A stretch of 64,000 nucleotides of DNA, taken from contig OZ245724.1 in assembly GCA_965227035.1 (NCBI GenBank), forward strand, positions 3,348,001 through 3,412,000. The letters are read 5' to 3'. This DNA is from CBDDFQ01 sp965227035. GTDB taxonomy: Bacteria > Pseudomonadota > Gammaproteobacteria > Burkholderiales > Burkholderiaceae_C. Under the pieces are notes generated by a model, which searched no databases, had not been told where the DNA came from, and saw only the letters and a list, made by a program, of their open reading frames with translations. Made by a program: the position numbers and the translations under genes. Shown here piece by piece: positions 1-9,505 of this stretch; position 1 is the first letter of the stretch, and every line of letters begins with the position of its first letter.

Positions 1-137
1 GTATTACTCGAGAAGAAACTTTTCAGCATCGGCTGCCAGTCCTGCGCAGCGTTCCATTCCTCGGGCGACCATCGCTTCAAACGTGGCGCATCGGAGCAAC
101 TCGGCTCAAACGATTCGAACGGCAGTGAGGTCTGCAT
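1..137 (-). CDS. ung: Uracil-DNA glycosylase, N-terminal fragment (cut by window edge)
   Basis: Partial gene running off the left edge; only the first 45 codons are visible, starting at an ATG whose complement is 135-137. The visible peptide has a WSPEEWNAAQDW stretch followed by a hydrophobic helix, which resembles the region before the catalytic domain of betaproteobacterial Ung. The catalytic GQDPYH motif would lie outside the window, so the call rests on this short match plus position: ung follows trpC in many Burkholderiales. It starts 18 bases after the trpC stop on the same strand, so it is probably the last gene of the trp transcript. If correct, it removes uracil from DNA in base-excision repair. 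Confidence 0.5.
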   Translation of the reverse strand, partial: MQTSLPFESFEPSCSDAPRLKRWSPEEWNAAQDWQPMLKSFFSSN

Positions 138-155
138 TGCAAAGACGCTATAGGT

Positions 156-947
156 TCAGGCGAAAAATTTGGCGAGCGCGTCGCCTGGCTCTTCTTCGCG
201 CATGAACGCTTCGCCGATCAGGAATGCGTCGACGCCGCCGGCGCGAAGCTTCTTCACATCTTCAGCGCTGCCGATACCGCTTTCAGTCACGACGATCCGA
301 TCCTTCGGCACATCCGCCAGCAACGACAACGTGGTGTCCAGCGACACTTCGAAGGTGCGCAGATCGCGGTTGTTGATGCCGATCAACGGAGTGCGAAGCT
401 TGAGCGCGCGTTCGAGCTCGGCCTTGTCATGCACCTCGACCAACACCGACATGTCGAGGCTTCGCGCGATCGCTTCGTACTCCTTCATCTGCGCATCGTC
501 GAGACATGCCGCTATCAACAAAATGCAATCGGCGCCGATGACTCGCGACTCGTACACCTGATACGCGTCGATGATGAAATCCTTGCGCAACGTCGGCAGG
601 TCGCACGATGCGCGTGCCTGCTTGAAGTAGTCGATGCTGCCCTGAAAGAACTGCTTGTCGGTGAGCACCGAAAGACACGCGGCGCCCGACGCGGCGTAGC
701 TCTGAGCGAAATCGGCCGGGATGAATTCACCGGAACGAATCACGCCTTTCGACGGACTCGCCTTCTTGATTTCGGCGATGACCGCTGCCTTGCCCGAATC
801 GATCTTCTGCTTCATTGCGCCCACGAAGTCGCGCGCCAGCGTTCGCAGTTCCGCATCGGCACGCATGGCCGCGAGCGATTTGCGTTGAATGCCGTAGGCG
901 ACTTCTTCGCGCTTGACTTCGATGATCTTGTTGAGAATGTCCGACAT
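156..947 (-). CDS. trpC: Indole-3-glycerol phosphate synthase
   Basis: Closes the indole ring: converts carboxyphenylamino-deoxyribulose 5-phosphate to indole-3-glycerol phosphate in tryptophan synthesis, in the cytoplasm. The 263-residue protein is the usual length for a stand-alone, single-domain TIM barrel. Family signatures are visible: AEIKKASPSKG at about residues 58-68 with catalytic lysines, LRKDFIID near 121, INNRDL near 192, and the phosphate-binding ESGIGS near 219. It is not fused to trpF, unlike in enterics. It starts 12 bases after the trpD stop and is the fourth gene of trpEGDC. Confidence 0.97.
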   Translation of the reverse strand: MSDILNKIIEVKREEVAYGIQRKSLAAMRADAELRTLARDFVGAMKQKIDSGKAAVIAEIKKASPSKGVIRSGEFIPADFAQSYAASGAACLSVLTDKQFFQGSIDYFKQARASCDLPTLRKDFIIDAYQVYESRVIGADCILLIAACLDDAQMKEYEAIARSLDMSVLVEVHDKAELERALKLRTPLIGINNRDLRTFEVSLDTTLSLLADVPKDRIVVTESGIGSAEDVKKLRAGGVDAFLIGEAFMREEEPGDALAKFFA

Positions 948-959
948 GTGTTCGATAAG

Positions 960-2006
960 TTATTGATTGACCGGTTTGCCGCAATGGGCGACCAGTTGTG
1001 CGAGTTTCGCTTTTGCGGCGCCCGACTCGATGGCCTCGCGCGCCAACCGCATGCCGTCGATCATCGTCGATGCGACATTGGCTGCGTACAAGCCGACGCC
1101 CGCGTTGAGAATCACGATATCACGCGCGGCACCGTGCTCGTTGTCGAGTACGTCCATCATCATCTTGCGCGACTGGTCCGGAGTTTCGACCCGCAATGCC
1201 CGATTGCTGGTCATGCGCATGCCGAAATCTTCGGGGTGGATTTCGTATTCGCTGATCTGACCGTCTTTCAATTCGCCCACCATGGTTGCCGCGCCGACCG
1301 ACACCTCGTCCATGCCATCGCGCCCGTAAACCACAACCGCGTGTTCGGCCCCGAGACGCTGCAGCGCACGCACCTGAATGCCCACCAGATCCGGGTGGAA
1401 CACACCCATCAGAATATTGGGCGCACTTGCCGGATTTGTCAGCGGTCCAAGAATGTTGAAGATGGTTTTCATGCCGAGCTCTTTGCGAATCGGAGCCACG
1501 TTCTTCATGGCCGGATGATGATTCGGCGCGAACATGAATCCAATGCCAACCTTCTCGATGCTTTGCGCGATTTTTTCGGGCGACAGATGAATGTCGATGC
1601 CGAAGCTCTCCAGCACATCGGCGCTTCCCGACTTGCTGCTCACGCTTCGTCCGCCGTGCTTGCTGACTTTGGCGCCCGCCGCAGCTGCGACGAACATCGA
1701 GCACGTCGAAATGTTGAACGTGTGCGATCCGTCGCCCCCGGTGCCGACGATGTCGACCAGATGCTTGGTGTCGGCCACGTGAACGCGAGTCGAAAACTCG
1801 CGCATCACCTGTGCCGCAGCGGTAATTTCGCCGATGGTTTCTTTCTTGACGCGAAGCCCCGTAACCAGCGCCGCCATCATGACCGGCGAGACCTCGCCGC
1901 GCATGATCATTCGCATGATGTGCAGCATTTCGTCGTGAAAAATTTCGCGGTGCTCGATGGTTCGTTGCAGCGCTTCTTGGGGTGTGATCTGAATGTTGTT
2001 GGGCAT
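960..2006 (-). CDS. trpD: Anthranilate phosphoribosyltransferase
   Basis: Transfers phosphoribose from PRPP to anthranilate, the second step of the tryptophan branch. The 348-residue protein has the PRPP-binding GTGGDG loop at residues 88-93 and a KHGGRSVSS stretch near 114 typical of class III phosphoribosyltransferases. I chose the ATG at 2006 because an AGGA ribosome site lies 7-8 bases upstream; an in-frame ATG at 2024 would add six residues that do not fit the family. It follows trpG by 32 bases. It is a stand-alone TrpD, not a TrpGD fusion. Confidence 0.97.
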   Translation of the reverse strand: MPNNIQITPQEALQRTIEHREIFHDEMLHIMRMIMRGEVSPVMMAALVTGLRVKKETIGEITAAAQVMREFSTRVHVADTKHLVDIVGTGGDGSHTFNISTCSMFVAAAAGAKVSKHGGRSVSSKSGSADVLESFGIDIHLSPEKIAQSIEKVGIGFMFAPNHHPAMKNVAPIRKELGMKTIFNILGPLTNPASAPNILMGVFHPDLVGIQVRALQRLGAEHAVVVYGRDGMDEVSVGAATMVGELKDGQISEYEIHPEDFGMRMTSNRALRVETPDQSRKMMMDVLDNEHGAARDIVILNAGVGLYAANVASTMIDGMRLAREAIESGAAKAKLAQLVAHCGKPVNQ

Positions 2007-2038
2007 GACAGTTCCTGCGGGCATGGTTGTTCTTCGCG

Positions 2039-2598
2039 TCAGTCGAGAAAATTCTTGAGCATGGCGTGACCATGTTCGGTGAGGATGGATTCCGGGTGAA
2101 ACTGCACGCCCTCGATTGCGAGTTCGCGGTGTCGCACACCCATGATTTCGCCGTCGTCGGTCCACGCGGTAATCTCAAGTTCGACGGGGCACGATTCACG
2201 ATCGATCGCCAGCGAGTGATAGCGATTCACCGTGAATGCTTCGGGCAAGCCCGCGAACACGCCTTGCCGCGTCGTGCTGATAACGCTCGTCTTGCCGTGC
2301 ATCAGTTGCTTGGCCCGAACGATCTTGCCGCCGAACGCCGCGCCTATGCTTTGATGGCCCAGGCACACGCCCAGGATAGGCAGCTTGCCGGCGAAATGGC
2401 GAATTGCCTCTACCGAAATACCAGCCTCAAGCGGCGAGCATGGCCCGGGCGAGATGACCAGTCTGTCGGGCGATTTCGCGGCGATTTCCGCCACGGAAAT
2501 CTCATCGTTGCGATGCACTTCGACTTCCGCGCCGAGCTCGGCGAAGTACTGCACCAGGTTGTAGGTGAAGCTGTCGTAGTTGTCGATCATGAGCAGCT

Positions 2599-2602
<4 letters not shown>
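2039..2602 (-). CDS. trpG: Anthranilate synthase glutamine amidotransferase component
   Basis: Supplies ammonia from glutamine to TrpE. The 187-residue protein is a complete class I amidotransferase: oxyanion strand SPGPCSP at 51-57, nucleophile Cys80 in GVCLGHQ, and the His169/Glu171 pair in FHPES. The start ATG at 2602 overlaps the trpE stop by four bases (ATGA), so the two subunits are probably made in fixed ratio by translational coupling. In many bacteria TrpG also serves as PabA in folate synthesis; no pab gene is visible here to test that. Confidence 0.97.
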
Positions 2603-4098
<1,496 letters not shown>

Positions 4099-4114
4099 CG
4101 GGAATCTCCAGCTT

Positions 4115-4131
4115 GCACTCCGATGGAGTGC
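4115..4131 (-). promoter_or_regulatory. Hairpin just upstream of the trpE ribosome-binding site
   Basis: A perfect 7-base inverted repeat (GCACTCC, loop of three, GGAGTGC) ends 11 bases before the trpE GGAG ribosome site and 17 bases before its GTG start. The 3' arm itself contains a GGAG. Its place suggests a role in mRNA stability or ribosome access for trpE, but that is inference from position only. Confidence 0.4.
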
Positions 4132-4187
4132 GTGTTCATTCAGGGTTGGCCAAGGGGCCAGCTCGATGCAATCAGGTAGGTCCGGCT

Positions 4188-4259
4188 AAAAAAAGCCGGG
4201 GGATCGCAAAATTTCAGGAACGCACGGAACTCGGCCAACGCCAGGGCCAGGCTCCCCGG
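4188..4259 (-). terminator. Predicted trp attenuator (terminator with seven-T run)
   Basis: On the minus strand a CCGGGGA arm inside the trpL coding region (4253-4259) can pair with TCCCCCGG (4196-4203, one bulged C), directly followed by C and seven T (4188-4194). The loop contains the Trp codons and a small GGCC/GGCC stem. An alternative short hairpin (4182-4187 with 4194-4199) would hold the T-run in its loop and use the same CCGG bases. A ribosome stalled at the Trp codons would cover the 5' arm and so favour readthrough. The pairing is seen; the switching is inferred from classical attenuators. Confidence 0.5.
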
Positions 4260-4297
4260 TCGCTCAGACCGGTAATAGTGGTTCGATGAATGAACAT
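4214..4297 (-). CDS. trpL: trp operon leader peptide, 27 residues
   Basis: Short reading frame between gph and trpE encoding 27 residues with Trp at positions 17, 19 and 21 (AWPWRWP), the hallmark of a tryptophan-sensing leader peptide. Tryptophan is rare, and three codons within five positions just before an attenuator-like structure are unlikely by chance. There is no Shine-Dalgarno sequence; a -10-like TACACT ends six bases before the ATG, so transcription would begin about at the ATG and the leader may be translated as a leaderless message, as described for trpL in Sinorhizobium. The peptide's role is to let ribosome stalling report tryptophanyl-tRNA supply to the downstream terminator. 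Confidence 0.72.
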   Translation of the reverse strand: MFIHRTTITGLSDRGAWPWRWPSSVRS

Positions 4298-4303
4298 GGC
4301 TGG

Positions 4304-4331
4304 AGTGTAGCAAAGCAAAAATCGGGGTCGA
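4304..4331 (-). promoter_or_regulatory. Predicted sigma-70 promoter of the trp operon
   Basis: Minus-strand hexamers TCGACC (4326-4331) and TACACT (4304-4309) are separated by 16 bases and each match four of six consensus positions. The -10 ends 6 bases before the trpL ATG, putting the start of transcription at or next to that ATG. No other good pair is seen between gph and trpL. Confidence 0.42.
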
Positions 4332-4356
4332 CTCCGGATTTGCCCTTGCTCACAAA

Positions 4357-5043
4357 TCAGGTCGCTTGCATCAAGGCAGGCAAATCGGCGAGGGAATCCA
4401 GGTATGCGTCGGCGTGAACCTCGCGAATCGGGCGGCCATGGTTGTAGCCGTAGGTCACCAGAACGATGGGACAACCTGCGGCTTTGGCCGCAGCCGCATC
4501 GTTGCCGGAATCGCCGACCATCAGCATGCGCGAGGGTGTGATTCCGAAGTACTCCGCAGTCTTGACAAGCGGTAGTGGATCGGGCTTTTTTCGCTCGAAA
4601 GAATCGCCGCCATAGACAACGTCGAAAAAGGTCGCGAGGCCTTTTTGTGCGACCAGTTCCCTGGCATACGCCTCGGGTTTGTTAGTGAGGCAGGCGGTGG
4701 GAACACCCATTTTTCTGAGCGTTTCCAGGCAGCGGATCACGCCCGGGTAAACCGTCGAATGTTTGCCGTTGATGCTTTCGTAATGCTTGAAATAAATGGG
4801 CAATGCGGTCGCATAAACGTCTTCGCTCGACCGGGCGCGTTCGTTGGCCAGTTCGACCGCGCTCGCCACCAGATGCTCCGAGCCCTTGCCGACCATGGGC
4901 TCGATATCCTGCTCGCTCAACTCGCCCCGAGACAACTCACGAAGCATCCGGTTGATCGCAACCGCAAAGTCGCCCAGCGTGTGAACCAGCGTGCCGTCCA
5001 GATCGATGGCGACCGCTCGAATACCTCTTGGAAGATCAGACAC
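4357..5043 (-). CDS. gph: Phosphoglycolate phosphatase (HAD family)
   Basis: Hydrolyses 2-phosphoglycolate, which arises from DNA repair and oxygenase side reactions, to glycolate. The 228-residue protein has the HAD nucleophile motif DLDGT (Asp14, Asp16), a helical cap, and a C-terminal GDSGNDAAAAKAAG motif that binds magnesium. It lies between rpe and trpE as in other Burkholderiales, except that a thiolase gene precedes it and overlaps its start by 8 bases. HAD phosphatases are hard to tell apart by sequence; the neighbourhood supports Gph. Confidence 0.9.
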   Translation of the reverse strand: MSDLPRGIRAVAIDLDGTLVHTLGDFAVAINRMLRELSRGELSEQDIEPMVGKGSEHLVASAVELANERARSSEDVYATALPIYFKHYESINGKHSTVYPGVIRCLETLRKMGVPTACLTNKPEAYARELVAQKGLATFFDVVYGGDSFERKKPDPLPLVKTAEYFGITPSRMLMVGDSGNDAAAAKAAGCPIVLVTYGYNHGRPIREVHADAYLDSLADLPALMQAT

Positions 5044-6220
5044 GTTCGAAGATCGCCGCGATTCCCTGCCCGCCGCCGATGCACATGGTCACCAGCGCGT
5101 ATCGGCCCTTGATGCGATGCAGTTCCGCAATGGCTTTTACCGTGATGATCGCGCCGGTTGCGCCGACCGGATGGCCAAGCGAAATGCCCGATCCGTTCAC
5201 GTTGACCTTGGCCGGATCGAACCCAAGTTCCTGGCTCACTGCGCAGGCTTGCGCAGCGAATGCTTCGTTCGCTTCGATGACATCGAGGTCGGATACCTTA
5301 AGGCCGGTTCGCTCGAGCACCTTTTTCGTCGCAGGCACCGGGCCGATGCCCATGTATGCGGGATCGACACCAGCGTGCGCATAGCCAACCAGACGCGCCA
5401 TCGGAGTCAAGCCCAGGCCCTTCATGCGCTCACCCTCGACCATCACGATTGCAGCAGCGCCATCGTTGATTCCTGACGCATTTCCTGCGGTAACTACGCC
5501 GTCTTTTTTGAACGCGGGTTTCATCTTCGCAAGCTGCTCTAGCGTCACGTCGCCGCGCACATGTTCGTCGGTGTCGAACACGATCGTGCCTTTGCGGCTT
5601 GCAATCTCTACCGGCACGATCTGCTCTTTGAATCGACCGTCTGCGATTGCCGCAGCAGCGCGCTGCTGGCTCGATAACGCGAGCGCGTCCTGCATCTCGC
5701 GGGTGATCTTGTAGCGCTCGGCCACATTCTCGGCAGTGATCCCCATGTGCATTTTTTCCCACGGGTCGTGAAGAATGCCGAGCATGTAATCGGTGAGCGT
5801 CGAGTCGCCCATGCGGGTGCCGAATCGCTGTCCGTTCGCGAAGTAAGGCCCGCGGCTCATCGACTCCGAACCGGCGCCAATTGCGATATCGCAATCGCCC
5901 AAGGCAATTGCCTGAGCCGCAGACACCACGGCTTGCAAACCGGATCCGCAAAGACGGTTCACATTGAAGGCTGGCGTCTCGAAGGAACATCCAGCATCCA
6001 CCGCTGCAACCCGGCTCAAATACGCGTCGCGAACTTCGGTCGGAATGACGTTGCCCATGACAACGTGACCCACCTCTTTCGCGTCCACTCCGCTGCGTGC
6101 GATTGCTGCCTTGAGCGCGGTGGTCGCGAGTTGGACGTTCGGCACGTCCTTCAATGCACCGCCGAATGTTCCGATGGCCGTACGTGCGGTGCCGACAACA
6201 AAAATGTCTCTCGTGCTCAT
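5036..6220 (-). CDS. bktB: Acetyl-CoA acetyltransferase / beta-ketothiolase (BktB-like)
   Basis: Condenses two acyl-CoA units or cleaves 3-ketoacyl-CoA. The 394-residue protein has the full thiolase set: acyl-accepting Cys91 in NRLCGSGLQ, His350 in GHPVGATGA, and proton-transfer Cys380 in the C-terminal CIGGGQG. Several long stretches (for example the DVIEANEAFAAQACAV region) closely resemble Cupriavidus BktB, which feeds longer units into polyhydroxyalkanoate, but a degradative role is also possible since no phaB or phaC is nearby. A GGAGA ribosome site precedes the ATG. It is unusual as an insert between rpe and gph. Confidence 0.9.
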   Translation of the reverse strand: MSTRDIFVVGTARTAIGTFGGALKDVPNVQLATTALKAAIARSGVDAKEVGHVVMGNVIPTEVRDAYLSRVAAVDAGCSFETPAFNVNRLCGSGLQAVVSAAQAIALGDCDIAIGAGSESMSRGPYFANGQRFGTRMGDSTLTDYMLGILHDPWEKMHMGITAENVAERYKITREMQDALALSSQQRAAAAIADGRFKEQIVPVEIASRKGTIVFDTDEHVRGDVTLEQLAKMKPAFKKDGVVTAGNASGINDGAAAIVMVEGERMKGLGLTPMARLVGYAHAGVDPAYMGIGPVPATKKVLERTGLKVSDLDVIEANEAFAAQACAVSQELGFDPAKVNVNGSGISLGHPVGATGAIITVKAIAELHRIKGRYALVTMCIGGGQGIAAIFERV

Positions 6221-6274
6221 GAGTTCGTCTCCGAAGATTTTTAGTGAAGCGATTGATCTCTTTGATTGATCTAT

Positions 6275-6973
6275 TTATTCGGACGCAAGCTGTACGCGCA
6301 TCGAATCGATCACCGACTTGTAGTCCGGCTTGCCGAAGATAGCGCTGCCAGCAACGAAAGTATCTGCACCGGCATCGGCGACCCGGCGGATGTTGTCGGT
6401 CTTGATGCCGCCGTCGACTTCCAGGCGAATGTCCTTGCCGCTGGCGACGATGCGCTTGCGGGCATCCTCGATTTTTCGCAATGCGGAGTCGATGAAGCTT
6501 TGACCGCCGAATCCAGGGTTCACGCTCATGATCAAAATCAGGTCGATATCGTCGATCAGCCAGTCGAGCACGTCGAGCGGAGCGCCCGGATTGAAAACCA
6601 CCCCCGCCTTCACACCCTTCGATTTGATGGCTTGAACGCTACGGTGGGCATGCGGAGAGGCGTCAGGATGAAAGCTTATGTAATCTGCACCGGCGTCCGC
6701 GAAGGCAGCAGCAAGTGCATCGACGGGCTGAATCATCAGGTGAACATCGATAGGAATTGCAGTGCCGTCGGCGGTTTTGGCATGAGGCTTGAGGGCCTGG
6801 CAAACCATCGGTCCGAAGGTGAGATTCGGGACGTAATGGTTGTCCATGACATCGAAATGAATCCAGTCTGCGCCGGCCTGTACGACGCTTCGAACCTCCT
6901 CGCCGAGCCGCGCAAAATCGGCCGAAAGAATGGAGGGCGCAATCCGATAAGGGGTGGAGGTCAATGAGCTCAT
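6275..6973 (-). CDS. rpe: Ribulose-phosphate 3-epimerase
   Basis: Interconverts ribulose 5-phosphate and xylulose 5-phosphate in the pentose phosphate (or Calvin) pathway. The 232-residue TIM barrel shows the metal-binding HFDVMDNHYVPN stretch (His39, Asp41), SFHPDASPH near residue 99, SVNPGFGGQ near 149 and a DGGI phosphate loop near 184. First gene of the minus-strand run leading to the trp operon; only 38 bases separate its ATG from the divergent apaG start, so the two promoters must be very close or overlap coding DNA. Confidence 0.96.
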   Translation of the reverse strand: MSSLTSTPYRIAPSILSADFARLGEEVRSVVQAGADWIHFDVMDNHYVPNLTFGPMVCQALKPHAKTADGTAIPIDVHLMIQPVDALAAAFADAGADYISFHPDASPHAHRSVQAIKSKGVKAGVVFNPGAPLDVLDWLIDDIDLILIMSVNPGFGGQSFIDSALRKIEDARKRIVASGKDIRLEVDGGIKTDNIRRVADAGADTFVAGSAIFGKPDYKSVIDSMRVQLASE

Positions 6974-7011
6974 GTGTTTATTGTCGCAGTTGGCGCGGGT
7001 ACTATCGGCGC

Positions 7012-7407
7012 ATGCCGAAATACCAGTTTGCCGTCGAGGTCCACCCTCAATACGAGCCAGAACAATCAGCCCCGCAAAGCGGTATCTACGGGTTTTCGTA
7101 CACCGTCACCATCACGAACAGCGGCGAGGTGACCGCTCAGCTGATTTCCCGTCATTGGCTCATTACCGATGCCAGCGGAAATACCGAAGAGGTCAAAGGC
7201 CTCGCAGTCGTCGGACATCAGCCATTGCTCAAACCGGGTGAGTCGTTTCAGTACGCGAGCGGATGCCGCCTGCGCACGCCGTCTGGCGCCATGCGCGGCA
7301 GTTATTTCTGCGTAGCCGAAGACGGCGAACGATTCGAAGTCGAAATTCCTCTATTCGTTCTCGAAGCCGATGCCGGGCCGGGCGTTCAATCCCGGGTCCT
7401 CCATTGA
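7012..7407 (+). CDS. apaG: ApaG protein (DUF525)
   Basis: The 131-residue protein is a single ApaG immunoglobulin-like fold with the conserved YTVTITN strand, RHWLITD and a VVGHQPLLKPGESFQYASG stretch containing the glycine-rich loop. In enterobacteria it sits by apaH and affects magnesium and cobalt phenotypes, but its biochemical role is not settled. I chose the ATG at 7012 because the family begins at this point; upstream codons have no homologous character. Divergent from rpe, and its stop codon shares one base with the next gene's start (TGATG). Confidence 0.92.
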   Translation: MPKYQFAVEVHPQYEPEQSAPQSGIYGFSYTVTITNSGEVTAQLISRHWLITDASGNTEEVKGLAVVGHQPLLKPGESFQYASGCRLRTPSGAMRGSYFCVAEDGERFEVEIPLFVLEADAGPGVQSRVLH

Positions 7408-9458
7408 TGAAGTTCTGGCATCGCTGGAGGGACCGCAGCGTTAGCGGACCCCGCCAGCTCGCCGAACTCTCGAAGCTGCTGGATGCCATGGAGCCTTACG
7501 CTCCACTGGCAGAGCGTCACGGCTGGCTCATCGAGTTGCTCTCCTGGATTCGTGGAAACGGAAGCGATGTGCGCGCCACGTTAGCTCGCGTCGATGTTTT
7601 TCTGGATGCCGTGCAAGCCCGCCCGGAATGGATTCCGCGGTGGCGCCTGTGGTGGGCGCAGTTCATTTCGGCGGTCGACGCAACACCGTTGCTCGCCGAT
7701 TTCGGATTTGCACCACGTACAGCGTTTCTTAGCGAGTTCGGGCATCGCCTGCGCCGCAAGATGCTGCCGGGCACGCCCGAGACAACCGATCTGGCCGAGC
7801 TGTTCAGTCTGCTGCTGCCGTCGAAGTTCGATTCGGCGTGGATACGAGCACTGGACCAGGACACACTGAGCCGCGTGCAGTCCTTGCTGTTCACCAACGA
7901 TGTTCCACTCGAAACCACTGCGGCATCCAACGCAAAGTGGGAATCGGTGCTGCTCGACGGACTGGCTTACAGCGTCACCCAGGTCACCGCGTCGGGATTC
8001 GCATCGGAAATTCGTGTGCGCATGTCGGCAAGTGCAAAAGAGGCGCGCGCGTTCCACCGGCTTCCTGCCCAGTTCGAAATTTTCAGGCATGCGGTTCTGG
8101 CGTATGGACCACGCAGCGTGCAAGGCATCGCTGCCGCAGACGTGCTTCGCGAAAATCTGGACGCCTGCCGTCATGCCGCGTATTCGGTGTACGCGCATCT
8201 CGAAGAGCACGGCATTTCGGTGGGAATCGTGTTCCGCTTGAGGCAACTTCGCGAGCGCGTGGTCCGTATCAAGGAACTGCTCGATTGCCTGCAGTCGGAC
8301 GTGCCATCGCAAGGCAATGCGCGACTCATCGCGAGCTTGGCGCAGATCGGCCACGACAACCGAAGCGTTCGCGCCTTGATAGCTGCGAGCTTTCATTTGA
8401 CGGCGGCCAAGGTGGCTGAGCGCAATGCCGAGTCCGGCGAGAACTACATTACCCGCGATCGCGCGGGTTATCTCTCGATGCTGCGCAAGGCGCTGGGTGG
8501 TGGCGTCGTCATCGCGTTCACCGTCTGGGCGCGATACGCGATCTACGCGCTGGGCCTGTCGATGTTCTGGGGCGGATTCGCTGCGGGCATCAACTACTCG
8601 TTGTCTTTCGTGATCGTGCAGTTGCTGCACTGGACCGTTGCCACCAAGCAGCCTGCGGTGACTGCACCTGCAATGGCCGCAAAGCTCAAGGATGTCTCCG
8701 CGCCAGGAGCAATCGACGCTTTCGTCGCGGAAGTAGCCAACCTGTTCAGATCGCAGGTGGCCGCAATCCTCGGCAACATTAGCGCGGTCATTCCGGTGGT
8801 CCTTTTGATCAACCTGGCGACTCAGTGGGCTCGGGGACATCACATGCTCACGGCCGATCAGGCTCAGCATGCGATGCAGGATTTGAGTCTTGCCGGGCCG
8901 ACCGTTCTGTTCGCCGCTTTTACCGGCATTCTTCTTTTCGTATCGAGCATCGTTGCCGGATGGGTAGAAAACTGGTTCGTGTTCTACCGGCTCGACTCCG
9001 CGCTCGAACACAACCCGCGCTTCACGCGACTTCTCGGACGCGCTCGCGCCGAGCGATGGGCAAGGTTCATGCGGGCGAACATCTCCGGATTCGCAGCCAG
9101 CATCTCGCTAGGATTTCTCCTCGGCTTGGTGCCGCCGATCGCGGCGTTCTTCGGTCTGCCGATAGAGGCGCGTCACGTCACCTTATCGACCGGGCAACTG
9201 ACTGGAGCTGCCGCAGCCATCGGCACCAGCGTGTTCAACTTGCCAGCCTTCTGGTGGGCTGTTGCAGGCGTTTCGCTGATCGGGCCGCTCAATCTGGGCG
9301 TGAGCTTCTACTTTGCGTTCAGGCTGGCGCTCGCTGCGCACAGCGTGACCCGCGTCGACCGCAAGCGTATTCGTGCGGCACTTTGGGCTGGAATCAAATC
9401 GTCGCCAGGCAGTTTTCTTGTTCCGCCAAAAATGTCGGCGGCAGACCGACAGCAATAA
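7407..9458 (+). CDS. gcr: Gcr-type 'site-specific recombinase' family membrane protein
   Basis: A 683-residue protein matching the betaproteobacterial family named after gonococcal Gcr. The N-terminal 370 residues are helical and soluble; the C-terminal half has several membrane segments (about residues 365-420, 455-480, 500-525, 565-590, 620-645). I see no tyrosine or serine recombinase active-site motif, so the family name may be misleading; a membrane role is more consistent with the sequence. The ATG overlaps the apaG stop by one base and there is no Shine-Dalgarno site, which points to coupled translation. Confidence 0.75.
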   Translation: MKFWHRWRDRSVSGPRQLAELSKLLDAMEPYAPLAERHGWLIELLSWIRGNGSDVRATLARVDVFLDAVQARPEWIPRWRLWWAQFISAVDATPLLADFGFAPRTAFLSEFGHRLRRKMLPGTPETTDLAELFSLLLPSKFDSAWIRALDQDTLSRVQSLLFTNDVPLETTAASNAKWESVLLDGLAYSVTQVTASGFASEIRVRMSASAKEARAFHRLPAQFEIFRHAVLAYGPRSVQGIAAADVLRENLDACRHAAYSVYAHLEEHGISVGIVFRLRQLRERVVRIKELLDCLQSDVPSQGNARLIASLAQIGHDNRSVRALIAASFHLTAAKVAERNAESGENYITRDRAGYLSMLRKALGGGVVIAFTVWARYAIYALGLSMFWGGFAAGINYSLSFVIVQLLHWTVATKQPAVTAPAMAAKLKDVSAPGAIDAFVAEVANLFRSQVAAILGNISAVIPVVLLINLATQWARGHHMLTADQAQHAMQDLSLAGPTVLFAAFTGILLFVSSIVAGWVENWFVFYRLDSALEHNPRFTRLLGRARAERWARFMRANISGFAASISLGFLLGLVPPIAAFFGLPIEARHVTLSTGQLTGAAAAIGTSVFNLPAFWWAVAGVSLIGPLNLGVSFYFAFRLALAAHSVTRVDRKRIRAALWAGIKSSPGSFLVPPKMSAADRQQ

Positions 9459-9505
9459 TCTTTCACGAAAAGACGACGAGACAACGACAGAAGTGAGATC
9501 AGTAC

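Noticed and set aside
429..2069. Long open frame on the plus strand (546 codons) opposite trpC/trpD
   Set aside because: It is antisense to clear trpC and trpD genes with good motifs; long antisense frames are common in this GC-rich, TCG/CGA-heavy DNA and the peptide shows no domain.
7581..9011. Minus-strand frame opposite the Gcr homologue
   Set aside because: No motif or ribosome site; the plus-strand frame matches a known family over its full length.
7407..9458. Active site-specific recombinase
   Set aside because: Family name suggests it, but no tyrosine or serine recombinase catalytic motif is seen and half of the protein is membrane-spanning.
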